A stretch of DNA of 64,000 nucleotides, taken from Armatimonadota bacterium (GTDB lineage Bacteria; Armatimonadota; UBA5829; DTJY01). Position 1 is the first letter of the stretch, and every line of letters begins with the position of its first letter. A model generated the notes under the pieces. It was not told the origin of the DNA and did not search any database. It saw nothing but the letters and a program-made list of their open reading frames with translations. The stretch is taken from assembly GCA_029907255.1 (NCBI GenBank), contig JARYMF010000013.1, forward strand, positions 1 to 64,000, written 5' to 3'. Position numbers and translations under genes: made by a program. Positions 10,306 to 17,943 of the stretch are shown in pieces.

Positions 10306-10549
10306 GTTTTGGGTACTTATCCGCGTTTTTCCCCTTTGTACATTCAGCTGCTTTTTCACAAATTACGAATGCGAGCCTAAGTCGAATTTGCCTCACCTGC
10401 TTAATTAGTGACGTCTTGTAGGTATACTCTAATCCGGAGAGTGCGGCAAATGGCTGTAACCAAAGATTGAGTAAGAATACCGAAGGGTGTCTTCTTCCAA
10501 TCAAATAGGGGAGCATAAGCCGAGAACAACATATGAATTAGCCGGTTGC
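10306..10549 (+). other. Intergenic stretch without a recognisable gene
   Basis: I see no convincing coding frame, RNA gene or terminator here on either strand. It runs from the uvrB stop to the promoter of the radical SAM gene. Confidence 0.5.
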
Positions 10550-10578
10550 TTGACAGGTGGCTATGTTTGGAATATAAT
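10550..10578 (+). promoter_or_regulatory. Perfect-consensus sigma70 promoter
   Basis: TTGACA (10550-10555), exactly 17 bases, TATAAT (10573-10578). Predicted start near 10585, giving a leader of about 88 bases. The leader can fold TTGCTGGAAT against ATTTCAGCGA (about 10621-10642) just ahead of a strong ribosome site AAAGGAGG (10657-10664). Confidence 0.8.
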
Positions 10579-10672
10579 CTCGAATGCCAATGCTGACACT
10601 CTTGAGCTAGTCTTAGGCCGTTGCTGGAATGGATTTCAGCGATGGTGACGTTTGGTAAAGGAGGTATGCACA

Positions 10673-12169
10673 TTGGGCAAATACCGTCGCATTGCTAGGC
10701 AGAGATTAGCTCGGCTAATCACACTCCTGCTAGTTAAGATTCTTCCCCGACTCGAAGCCATAGGCCGGCTTGAGAAAGGTCTAGCGCTCCTTACCTCAAT
10801 TGCTCAGTACATTCCATATGAAGAGTGGCAGCGGGAGCAGCTTAGACAGCTAAATGAGGCTTTTAGGAAAAACCATCCGGCGATTCGCCTTGCGCGCCGT
10901 GTAGTTTCCGAAGTTCATCCAAAATTCCTAATGTCTTTATTCAACGCTTTGTGGATTCCTTGGTGGATAAAGGGAGAAACAAGGGCTGAGTTCGCAAAGA
11001 GAGAGGGTTTCGAGCCGCCGTGCTTGGCGGTTATCTCTCCACTTAAGGAATGTAACCTGCAATGTGTCGGATGTTATGCGAGCGCAGTCACTAAGGGAGA
11101 AAATGAGCGGCTCGATTTCGATACAATAGATAAATTGGTTACCGAGCTGAAGTCTTTTGGCACAACATTTATTGTATTTACCGGCGGGGAGCCAATGCAC
11201 CCTGCAATTTGGCCAACCATAAAGGCAATTTGCGCAAAACACAAGGACCAGGCGTTCATGATGTACACAAACGGAACGCTAATCAACGATGAGAAGGTCG
11301 CCGATTTTATAGAACTCGGTAACCTTTCGCCTGCTATCAGCCTTGAAGGTTGGGAAGAAGAAACCGACGCAAGGCGGGGTAAAGGAGTCTATGCCAAAGT
11401 TATGGCAGCAATGGATAAGCTACGTGAGGCGGGCGTGCTTTTTGGTTTCTCGCTCACGTATACCAGCAAGAATTTTGAAGTTGCAACCAACCCAAGGTTC
11501 ATTGACCATCTTATGAAAAAGGGATGCTTGTACGGCTGGTATTTTATGTACGTTCCAGTGGGTAAGAATCCGGATACCTCGCTTGTAGTAACCCCGTGGC
11601 AAAGAGACCGCATCCGTCAGTTTACTTGGGATATGCTTCGCGAGAAGGGACTCTTCATTGCTGATTTCTGGAATTCTGGTCCGATTTCGAAAGGCTGCAT
11701 TGCTGGCGGTCGGTACCTGCACATAAACAACCGCGGCGACATTGAGCCTTGCGTCTTCTTTAAGTTTACAACCCATAATATTCGCAATACAAGCCTTCTC
11801 GAAGCACTTCGCTCTCCTCTCTTCTCCGAAATTCGCAAAGGTCTGAAGCATCAGCGAAACCCACTCACACCTTGCCGATTCATGGACCACCCTGACGAAG
11901 CTGAGAGAGTTGTTAAAGTCACGGGGGCGCGTCCAAGTGAAGAGGGTGGTGATGCCCTGCTGGGTCCGGAGATTAAGCCGTTCTTGGATCGATTTGCAAA
12001 GGAATATCGCGAAGAATATGCAGACCCAGTTTGGACGCAAACTGCCGATTATGCATGGTTTGCACATGTTTACAAGGCTCCTGATTGGATTCCGCCGGCT
12101 ACTAGCAGGGTTACAAGGCTTCCAGCTGAGTCCAAGGATCGTACAGAGGAACCAGCTATTCGCCGTTAA
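10673..12169 (+). CDS. Radical SAM protein with SPASM-like C-terminal cluster region
   Basis: 498 residues from TTG 10673, chosen because AAAGGAGG ends 8 bases upstream. The upstream in-frame TTG at 10652 has no such site. The radical SAM cluster motif CxxxCxxC is CNLQCVGC at residues 127-134. A glycine-rich TGGEP SAM-binding motif follows. Later cysteines in KGCIAGGRY, EPCVFF and TPCRFMDHP fit an auxiliary iron-sulfur (SPASM-like) domain. The first about 110 residues are helical and not recognised. Such enzymes cleave S-adenosylmethionine to make a radical; the substrate here cannot be told. It is transcribed alone, from a very strong promoter to a hairpin terminator. Family secure, function unknown. 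Confidence 0.9.
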   Translation: MGKYRRIARQRLARLITLLLVKILPRLEAIGRLEKGLALLTSIAQYIPYEEWQREQLRQLNEAFRKNHPAIRLARRVVSEVHPKFLMSLFNALWIPWWIKGETRAEFAKREGFEPPCLAVISPLKECNLQCVGCYASAVTKGENERLDFDTIDKLVTELKSFGTTFIVFTGGEPMHPAIWPTIKAICAKHKDQAFMMYTNGTLINDEKVADFIELGNLSPAISLEGWEEETDARRGKGVYAKVMAAMDKLREAGVLFGFSLTYTSKNFEVATNPRFIDHLMKKGCLYGWYFMYVPVGKNPDTSLVVTPWQRDRIRQFTWDMLREKGLFIADFWNSGPISKGCIAGGRYLHINNRGDIEPCVFFKFTTHNIRNTSLLEALRSPLFSEIRKGLKHQRNPLTPCRFMDHPDEAERVVKVTGARPSEEGGDALLGPEIKPFLDRFAKEYREEYADPVWTQTADYAWFAHVYKAPDWIPPATSRVTRLPAESKDRTEEPAIRR

Positions 12170-12209
12170 AATAGCTAAAACGGTTCTTGTGGTAATTCTG
12201 AATTTTAAC

Positions 12210-12268
12210 GAGGGGTCGCCAATAGCAAAAATTATTGTGCTTGGCTGGAGGTGGCCCCTCATTGTTTT
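12210..12268 (+). terminator. Probable terminator after the radical SAM gene
   Basis: GAGGGGTCGCC (12210-12220) pairs with GGTGGCCCCTC (12250-12260): 11 pairs with two G-U wobbles, loop of 29 bases, followed by ATTGTTTTAATT. Confidence 0.6.
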
Positions 12269-12295
12269 AATTTGTTTGGCAAAGCAATTTTACTC

Positions 12296-12324
12296 TTGAC
12301 ATGCGTTTTGCGCTGTGTTATACT
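12296..12324 (+). promoter_or_regulatory. Promoter of the c-di-AMP riboswitch transcript
   Basis: TTGACA (12296-12301), a 17-base spacer and TATACT (12319-12324). Transcription would start near 12331, about 50 bases before the aptamer. Confidence 0.8.
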
Positions 12325-12379
12325 CACGGCTAGTGTTGGCAGCGAATAGTCTGCCAGCAGTTCGTTTGAAAACAAAATA

Positions 12380-12495
12380 AAGTCGCCGAATTTCCGTCAG
12401 GAGAACGGGGGAACCGCTTTTTGTGGTTGGGGCGCATCGCATATGCGTAGGGTAACTCTTCAGCCCGAGCCCGTCAGCTAACTCCGTAGGCGTTG
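12380..12495 (+). promoter_or_regulatory. Cyclic di-AMP riboswitch (ydaO/yuaA type)
   Basis: The conserved blocks of the ydaO aptamer are present in order: a CGCCGAAT start (12384), GGAGAACGGGGGAACC (12400-12415), GGTTGGGGCGCATC, then GGGTAACTCTTCAGCCCGAG and CCCGTCAGCTAACTCCGTAG. CGCC (12384-12387) closes on GGCG (12489-12492). This class binds c-di-AMP and normally turns the downstream gene off; wall-hydrolase genes are among its best known targets. An NlpC/P60 hydrolase follows here. After the aptamer, a GAAGAGA/TCTTCTC helix and then a terminator form a plausible expression platform. Recognition rests on primary-sequence blocks; a covariance search would settle it. Confidence 0.92.
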
Positions 12496-12558
12496 TGAAG
12501 AGAAAATAAATTGTAAGGTTGGTCTTCTCTTGCAAGCCTTTCGTAGGTAGTTGCGTTG

Positions 12559-12586
12559 AGCCACGTTCCCCAATCGTGGCTTTTTA
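12559..12586 (+). terminator. Riboswitch-controlled terminator
   Basis: AGCCACG (12559-12565) pairs perfectly with CGTGGCT (12575-12581), with a 9-base loop, followed by a T run. It lies between the aptamer and the hydrolase gene, as expected for a transcriptional off-switch. Confidence 0.85.
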
Positions 12587-12699
12587 TATTTGTTTGCCCT
12601 GACCCTCTAGATGTTTACTTCCCCTTTTAGTGGTGTGATTATGCCGGTTGTATTTGACGGCAGGCGGCAAATCTCATATCAGGTCAGGAGAGTGAGAAA

Positions 12700-13422
12700 T
12701 TGAGAAGCGCCAGAAAGGCAACAGTAGTAACTACTGGAATTATCTGCATGATTCTTACTTTTTTAAATTATGTTTTTGCAGAGCCCATAGGTCAAAAAAC
12801 AAAGTCCTCTAGTTCGAATCAAGCCGTAGAGAATCCTCAAACAAATGAAGAACAAAAGCTTCAAGTGCCTATCGAGGGGCGAGATCTTACCGCACAAGAA
12901 CTCCACATTATCCTTGATCCAATATTTAGCAGTTCATCCGATAAAAAAGACCACCCAAATGCGAATAAGGAATCATCAGCAAAACGTAATGACAATAAAG
13001 ATGCGAACTTTGTATCTCGAGTCATAGCTGGGACGAGAAACCTAATAAGCAGAGCATTCTCCTACGTTGGAGGACGCTATAAATGGGGTGGCACTTCAAG
13101 GGATGGTATTGATTGCTCGGGTCTGACGCGAATGCTATACCTAAAAGAGGGTATTGATCTACCTCATAATGCAAAAATGCAGTTTAAGCTTGGCAAGCCT
13201 GTAAAAAAAGAAGATTTGCTGCCTGGCGACCTTGTCTTTTTTAATACACGTGGACCCCTAACCCATGTCGGCATTTGGATTGGCAATGGACAGTTCATCC
13301 ATGCGGCTGGCCGAAAACGAGGCGTTAGGGTTGACTATCTGAGTAACCCTTATTACTCGAAAAGATTTGCCGGCGCACGGCGGTATAAAGATTTTAGCAA
13401 GGTTGCCGATTCTCGAGAATAG
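12700..13422 (+). CDS. Secreted NlpC/P60 peptidoglycan endopeptidase
   Basis: 240 residues from TTG 12700, with CAGGAGAG 7 bases upstream. Signal peptide to about residue 27 (LTFLNYVFA), a low-complexity Ser/Asn/Lys linker to about 100, then an NlpC/P60 domain. Catalytic residues are Cys139 in DCSG, His189 in THVG and His201 in FIHAAG. Such enzymes cut stem peptides of peptidoglycan, often D-Glu to the diamino acid bond. No SH3b or LysM binding domain is seen, so targeting may depend on the linker. Expression is expected to fall when c-di-AMP is high, through the riboswitch and terminator upstream. Confidence 0.95.
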   Translation: MRSARKATVVTTGIICMILTFLNYVFAEPIGQKTKSSSSNQAVENPQTNEEQKLQVPIEGRDLTAQELHIILDPIFSSSSDKKDHPNANKESSAKRNDNKDANFVSRVIAGTRNLISRAFSYVGGRYKWGGTSRDGIDCSGLTRMLYLKEGIDLPHNAKMQFKLGKPVKKEDLLPGDLVFFNTRGPLTHVGIWIGNGQFIHAAGRKRGVRVDYLSNPYYSKRFAGARRYKDFSKVADSRE

Positions 13423-13468
13423 AAAGCCGAGATATCGAAGGTTAATTTGCAGATTCTCTAGGCTTTTT
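13423..13468 (+). terminator. Possible weak terminator after the NlpC/P60 gene
   Basis: AAAGCC (13423-13428) can pair with GGCTTT (13461-13466), with AGA/TCT supporting pairs inside, followed by a short T stretch. The loop is long, so this is tentative. Confidence 0.3.
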
Positions 13469-13544
13469 GCATTACAAAGCGCCCAATTTTTAAATTTGAA
13501 GGAAATCCATTAAGTTTTGTCAAAAAGCGCCTTGGTGGATAAAA

Positions 13545-15002
13545 ATGTACGTTCTTGGCTTGGACGTGGGGACTCAGGGCGCAAGAGCTTTAGTGTTGGA
13601 TGCTGGAGGCGAGGTGCTGGCGCAGGCATCCCAATCATTTGCTACGTCTGCACACCTTGAGTTGCTTCCGCCTGGTTGGTCAGAACAGCATCCTCATGAG
13701 TGGTGGAATGCTGCGGTTGCATGTCTCCGAAAGGTGACCGATGAATTAAAACTATGTGGTCGCGATCCTCGAGGAATTAAAGCTATCGCAGTTGACTCGA
13801 CCTCGGGCACGATTCTCCCACTTGACCGCAAGGGTGAGCCGCTTCGACCCGCAATTATGTATAACGACGCTCGGTCTGTTACAGAAGCGGAAGAGTGTAA
13901 TTCTGCTGGTAAGGTCCTAGTTGAAAAGCTGGGATATAAGTTTTCATCAGCCTTTGCTCTTCCAAAGATTTTGTGGATAAAAAAGAACCAGCCCGAAATA
14001 TTCGAGCAGACATCGGTATTTGCCCACGCAGTTGATTTCCTTGTTAGCAAACTTACGGGCAATTTCCATATGTCCGATACCTCCAACGCGCTTAAGACGG
14101 GCTATGACCTTATTGATCGTCGCTGGCCTGCTTTTATTGAGGAATCTCTTTGCATCCCCATTGAGAAACTCCCCCAAATTGTAACCCCTGGTTTGGTCAT
14201 AGGCCAAGTTACGGAGAAAGCTGCACGCGAAACTGGCATTCCAAGCGGAATTCCAGTGGTTGCAGGGGTAACAGATGGCACGGCCGGGTTCCTAGCATCT
14301 GGTGCGGTCAAAGTTGGTGATTGGGATACGACCATAGGCACCACGATGGTTCTTAAAGGGGTTTCAAAAGAACTAGTAAAAGACCCTCTCGGACGAATTT
14401 ACTGCCATGTCCATCCAGAGGGGTATTGGCTGCCCGGTGGAGCAAGCAATGTTGGCGCGGAATGCTTGGAAAAACTTTTTAGCGGCAAAAATCTTGATGA
14501 ATTAGATGCTTACGTGCCTCAATATGCACCAACCGCCTTAGTAGTTTACCCGTTAGTTCGCAAAGGGGAGCGCTTCCCGTTTGTAAATCCCGACGCGGAG
14601 GGATTTATCTTAGGACAGCCTAGGGATAGCCGCGACCTTTACGCAGCGTATCTCGAAGGGGTTGGCTTTGTCGAGCGCTGGTGCCTGGAGGTATTTGATG
14701 AACTCGGCGCAGAGATTGGCGAGACTATTTACACGACAGGCGGCGGAGCAAAAAGTGTTGAATGGATGCAGGTTCGTGCTAACATTCTAAACCGCCGAAT
14801 CGTTCGTCCAAAGCTCACCGAGTGTGCTGTCGGTGCCGCAGTAATTGCTGCCTCCAAAACTTTATTCGAAAGCCTTGAGTTGGCAGTGAGCGCCATGGTT
14901 AAGGTGGGTGAGGCAGTGGAGCCTGAGCCAAAGAAAGTCGAACTATACGACGTCAATTACCGCGTTTTTCGTGAAGCGTGCGCCAGCCGAGGTTATTCAT
15001 AG
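13545..15002 (+). CDS. FGGY-family carbohydrate kinase (xylulokinase-like)
   Basis: 485 residues, a usual FGGY length. The family phosphorylates sugars or polyols such as xylulose, ribulose, gluconate or glycerol. The N-terminal domain begins LGLDVGTQGARALVLD, the phosphate-binding loop of the actin-like ATPase fold, and AIMYNDARS lies in the sugar-binding part. The C-terminal domain has GVTDGTAGFLASGA, TTIGTTMVLKG and TGGGAKSVEWMQVRA (adenosine side). The true substrate is not clear; xylulokinase is the closest familiar relative. GGTGG lies about 10 bases before ATG 13545. It seems to stand alone, with a sugar isomerase/epimerase 1.2 kb downstream. Confidence 0.85.
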   Translation: MYVLGLDVGTQGARALVLDAGGEVLAQASQSFATSAHLELLPPGWSEQHPHEWWNAAVACLRKVTDELKLCGRDPRGIKAIAVDSTSGTILPLDRKGEPLRPAIMYNDARSVTEAEECNSAGKVLVEKLGYKFSSAFALPKILWIKKNQPEIFEQTSVFAHAVDFLVSKLTGNFHMSDTSNALKTGYDLIDRRWPAFIEESLCIPIEKLPQIVTPGLVIGQVTEKAARETGIPSGIPVVAGVTDGTAGFLASGAVKVGDWDTTIGTTMVLKGVSKELVKDPLGRIYCHVHPEGYWLPGGASNVGAECLEKLFSGKNLDELDAYVPQYAPTALVVYPLVRKGERFPFVNPDAEGFILGQPRDSRDLYAAYLEGVGFVERWCLEVFDELGAEIGETIYTTGGGAKSVEWMQVRANILNRRIVRPKLTECAVGAAVIAASKTLFESLELAVSAMVKVGEAVEPEPKKVELYDVNYRVFREACASRGYS

Positions 15003-15245
15003 CAGACAAAGCCGTTTCTGGCTCCTTAGGTCAAGGGTAAATATTGCTAGCAAGAGGTTGGAGTAGCCTCTATAATAATTCCAATGTTTCTAAGTTTAAC
15101 TTGCTTGTTTGAATGCCATATAGGGTAGCCTTTCCCTGGCAAGGAAAATTTATTTTTGAGGGTAAAAATTATTGTGAACTTGGACAAATAAAAATGCGTC
15201 TAATATACGAACTAGGCGTTGAAACGCTGAGGAGGTTGTGTAAAA

Positions 15246-16073
15246 ATGCGATATTCATTGCTTCTTCTATTAATTGCAATGTCCCTTGGAATGGCATTCG
15301 CTGCTGAAGAGCCACAGCAGACACCGGCGCAATCAACTATCTCGATTGACTTTGCTGATATGGACATAAGTCAAGCGCTGAGTTCGCTGGCTCAAAAGGC
15401 TCAGATCACAATCGTAGTGGACCCAAATATCAAAGGGAAGGTGACCTGTAGCCTTAATGATGTTCAGCCTGAACAGGCGTTAGCCACAATCTGTAAGCTG
15501 AACAAACTGACCTGGGTAAAAACCTATACAAGCGCAGGTTCTGATACTAGTAAGCTAGATGCAACAAAGCTTATTAATCTGCTGGATGCGTTGAAGGCTC
15601 TCGGTAATAACTCGTTAATTTTGGAAGACTCGGCTTCACAAAGTGCAACCATATTTGCCGCGGGAGTTAAGCTCGAAGCAGAAAAGGTTAACAGTATGGC
15701 GGCAGATTTGAAACTTAAACCGGTATATTTGGTGCGTGGGGAGTCCAGCGCAAGTGCCGAAGCGGCAAAGAAAGCTCAGGAGGGACCAAAGCAAGTCCAG
15801 AGCATAAGTGTAATGATGCCGCCTTCCGACCCCCGAGCTGCTGCTCAGGAAGTCTGGAGTTATTTCGCTCAGATGACACCCGAGCAGAGAGGTCAAGTTA
15901 TGCACGAGATTCGACATATGATGTTTGAAAACTTAACGCCCGAGCAGCGAGAGGAGATGCGTCGGAGATTCGAGGACTGGCGTAGGCGTCGAGATGATGG
16001 CCCGCGTGATGGTCGTCAACCTATTCCAGGGCCCATGCCTCCGCCACCCCCTCCGCCCCAACCGCGACAATAA
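15246..16073 (+). CDS. Periplasmic STN (secretin/TonB N-terminal) domain protein
   Basis: 275 residues, preceded by AGGAGG (15230-15235). Signal peptide to about residue 20 (LLLLIAMSLGMAFA). Residues about 28-90 look like an STN domain (ISIDFADMDISQALSSLAQK, then IVVDPNIKGKVTCSL), the short fold at the N-terminus of secretins, TonB receptors and FecR partners. The rest is a charged helical region (TPEQRGQVMHEIRH, TPEQREEMRRRFEDW) and a poly-proline end. No secretin barrel follows, so it is not a secretin in itself; it might be a pilotin or adaptor for one encoded elsewhere. The 243 bases upstream hold no clear gene. Confidence 0.8.
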   Translation: MRYSLLLLLIAMSLGMAFAAEEPQQTPAQSTISIDFADMDISQALSSLAQKAQITIVVDPNIKGKVTCSLNDVQPEQALATICKLNKLTWVKTYTSAGSDTSKLDATKLINLLDALKALGNNSLILEDSASQSATIFAAGVKLEAEKVNSMAADLKLKPVYLVRGESSASAEAAKKAQEGPKQVQSISVMMPPSDPRAAAQEVWSYFAQMTPEQRGQVMHEIRHMMFENLTPEQREEMRRRFEDWRRRRDDGPRDGRQPIPGPMPPPPPPPQPRQ

Positions 16074-16100
16074 CGCAAAATGTTATTTTAAGCTAGTAGA

Positions 16101-16135
16101 TAAGCCCATGGATTTTTCCATGGGCTTACTTTTTA
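16101..16135 (+). terminator. Strong rho-independent terminator
   Basis: A perfect 12-pair stem, TAAGCCCATGGA (16101-16112) with TCCATGGGCTTA (16117-16128), a 4-T loop, then CTTTTT. Confidence 0.92.
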
Positions 16136-16137
16136 GG

Positions 16138-16167
16138 TTGACAAAGGTCTCATCTTCGGAGCACAAT
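16138..16167 (+). promoter_or_regulatory. Probable promoter of the sugar isomerase gene
   Basis: TTGACA (16138-16143) and CACAAT (16162-16167) with an 18-base spacer, immediately after the terminator. The -35 is perfect and the -10 matches four of six. Confidence 0.5.
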
Positions 16168-16200
16168 AAAGCAGTTTATAAGTTAAAAGGAGGATTAGCA

Positions 16201-16977
16201 ATGCGTATAGGGTTTATTTGTGATTTAAGCGAGCAGGATTTTAAATTTGCAGCCGAAAACGAATTCAAATGCGTCGAATACAATGGCAATGTAGATGTTG
16301 AATTTACAAAAAAGGCAAGCGAGTTGAAGGGCTATGTGAAGAAGTATGGAGTAGAGTTTAACATGATTGGACTGTTCGGTCGGAATTATATCGCTGATGA
16401 TCCGACTGAGCGCGCTAAACATCTTGCAGACGCCAAGACCTGCATTGACTTTTGTTCTGAAATTGGTTCGCCTCTTTTTGTGACTGGCGGGGGACATGAA
16501 GAAAATCGCTCGCTTCAGGAGAATTGCAAGCGTGCCATTGACTTTCTGGGCGAGTTGATTGAGTATGGCAAAAGCAAGGGCGTTAGGGTAGCACTTTACA
16601 ATTGCCATTGGGGCAATTTCGCAGTCGCGCCTGACTCATGGGAAATCATTATGCCGGCGCTGCCCGACCTAGGGATTAAATATGATCCATCGCATGCAAT
16701 TGGCGACAATCGTGACTATTTGGCGGAGCTGCGAGATTGGGGCAACAGGGTATACCATGTTCATGCGAAGGGCTCACTAATTATAGGCGGAAAGCGTTTC
16801 CCTGACCCCAATCCAGGTATGGACCAGACAAATTGGGGCGCAATTTTTGCAATTCTCTATTACCACAATTATCAAGGCGATGTGAATATCGAGCAACATT
16901 CAGGCAGGTGGCTGACTGACCTCAAATATCCTGGTTTGCTATTCTCCAAGCGCTATTTGGAACAGTTTGTGCTCTAA
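16201..16977 (+). CDS. Sugar phosphate isomerase/epimerase (AP endonuclease 2-like TIM barrel)
   Basis: 258 residues from ATG 16201, with AAAGGAGG 7 bases upstream. The frame is open further upstream but runs through the terminator, so longer starts are excluded. The fold is a xylose-isomerase-like TIM barrel: GFICDLSEQDF at the start, VTGGGHEEN, IKYDPSHAIGD, VYHVHAKGS and VNIEQHSG, which carry likely metal ligands (Asp and His in YDPSH, His in HVHAKG, Glu in NIEQH). The usual Glu-Asn-His strand reads ALYNCHWG instead, a variant seen in some subfamilies. The substrate is unknown. The lipoprotein gene follows 89 bases after the stop. Confidence 0.85.
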   Translation: MRIGFICDLSEQDFKFAAENEFKCVEYNGNVDVEFTKKASELKGYVKKYGVEFNMIGLFGRNYIADDPTERAKHLADAKTCIDFCSEIGSPLFVTGGGHEENRSLQENCKRAIDFLGELIEYGKSKGVRVALYNCHWGNFAVAPDSWEIIMPALPDLGIKYDPSHAIGDNRDYLAELRDWGNRVYHVHAKGSLIIGGKRFPDPNPGMDQTNWGAIFAILYYHNYQGDVNIEQHSGRWLTDLKYPGLLFSKRYLEQFVL

Positions 16978-17066
16978 GAGGTGTCGGCGACAAGTCGTGC
17001 TGATGACAGATAATCTACGTGGATTAAGGAAGGAAGTTGAGGGGCCTAGGGAAAAGGAGATTGATT

Positions 17067-17927
17067 ATGACAAATAGCCGTAAATGGATTTGGGTTATAT
17101 TCTGGTGCCTTCTAGCATCAGGTGTGCTGATTTTTGCAGGTTGTGGCAAGCCTAGGTTTCCTAAAGCGCCGATAAAGCCAGTTAACGAATTCTCACTTGG
17201 AACAGCGAAGTTTAAGCCATTTGTTAGGCGCCCAACGGCTCAGGAATTGTTCGACCGTACGCTTGAGTTTTATGATTCTTTCAGCAGCGCTGCTGTATCC
17301 TGGCGTCAAAGCGAGCACCATTTCGGGGCCCAGCCCATCGAACCCAGTGGTGCAGTCGAAGGGATAAAAGAAAAAACCGGTACTGCTAGTGTGGAACTTA
17401 GGTATGTCAAGCCAGATAAGCTATTGTACAAGCGCGATGGAGATTCACCGCTCACGGAAGTTATAAACGGCAGTGTTCATCTTTTCTATGTGCCTGAACA
17501 AGAGATATGTTTTCGTTCGCGCCCAGGAGCGAGAAACAAGATTCCTTCGCACTTATTAGCTAGGTATCTTGACCTTGTACCTGGGGATGGTAGGGAGTAT
17601 TCTTCTTTGCAATTGTTAAGGGAAACTAAGGTTGGTAGCGCCGATGTTTACCTTCTGGAGGCAAAGCTACCCTCAAAGGTTGCTGGCACGCGAACTTTAC
17701 CAGCGGAGGTCCGCCGCTTCTACATTGGGAAGTCGGACCTACTGCTTCGTCGAACTGAGATCAAAGAGATTGCAGATGGAGTAAGTACGGGTGCATCGGA
17801 AAACCGGAGAACGTATCAATTCCTAGGTTTTATCGCTAATTCTCTGCTTTCGGATGATTTGTTCCCAACCGAATGTCCGAAGAATATACGTGTTGCAACC
17901 ATGCCTTCATCTGGTTTACCGCGCTGA
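17067..17927 (+). CDS. Lipoprotein, possibly LolA/LppX-like
   Basis: 286 residues from ATG 17067 (AAAAGGAG about 8 bases upstream; an in-frame start at 17037 has no such site). The N-terminus has positive charge, a hydrophobic stretch and a lipobox-like FAGC, so the mature protein probably starts at that Cys with a lipid anchor. The domain after it (LEFYDSFSSAAVSWRQSE, VELRYVKPDKLLYKRDGD, VYLLEAKLPS) has the half-barrel rhythm of LolA-type lipid carriers or DUF2092-like proteins. That is a fold-level guess. The next gene starts 16 bases after the stop, so they may be co-transcribed, though no functional link is evident. Confidence 0.75.
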   Translation: MTNSRKWIWVIFWCLLASGVLIFAGCGKPRFPKAPIKPVNEFSLGTAKFKPFVRRPTAQELFDRTLEFYDSFSSAAVSWRQSEHHFGAQPIEPSGAVEGIKEKTGTASVELRYVKPDKLLYKRDGDSPLTEVINGSVHLFYVPEQEICFRSRPGARNKIPSHLLARYLDLVPGDGREYSSLQLLRETKVGSADVYLLEAKLPSKVAGTRTLPAEVRRFYIGKSDLLLRRTEIKEIADGVSTGASENRRTYQFLGFIANSLLSDDLFPTECPKNIRVATMPSSGLPR

Positions 17928-17943
17928 GAAAGGAAGAAACAGC

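Noticed and set aside
10629-10658. Nine-codon upstream frame as an attenuator for the radical SAM gene
   Set aside because: No ribosome site, no bias of codons, and it may occur by chance; listed only as part of the leader.
12806-12822. tRNA T-arm-like GTTCGAATC
   Set aside because: It lies inside the NlpC/P60 coding frame and no cloverleaf can be drawn around it.
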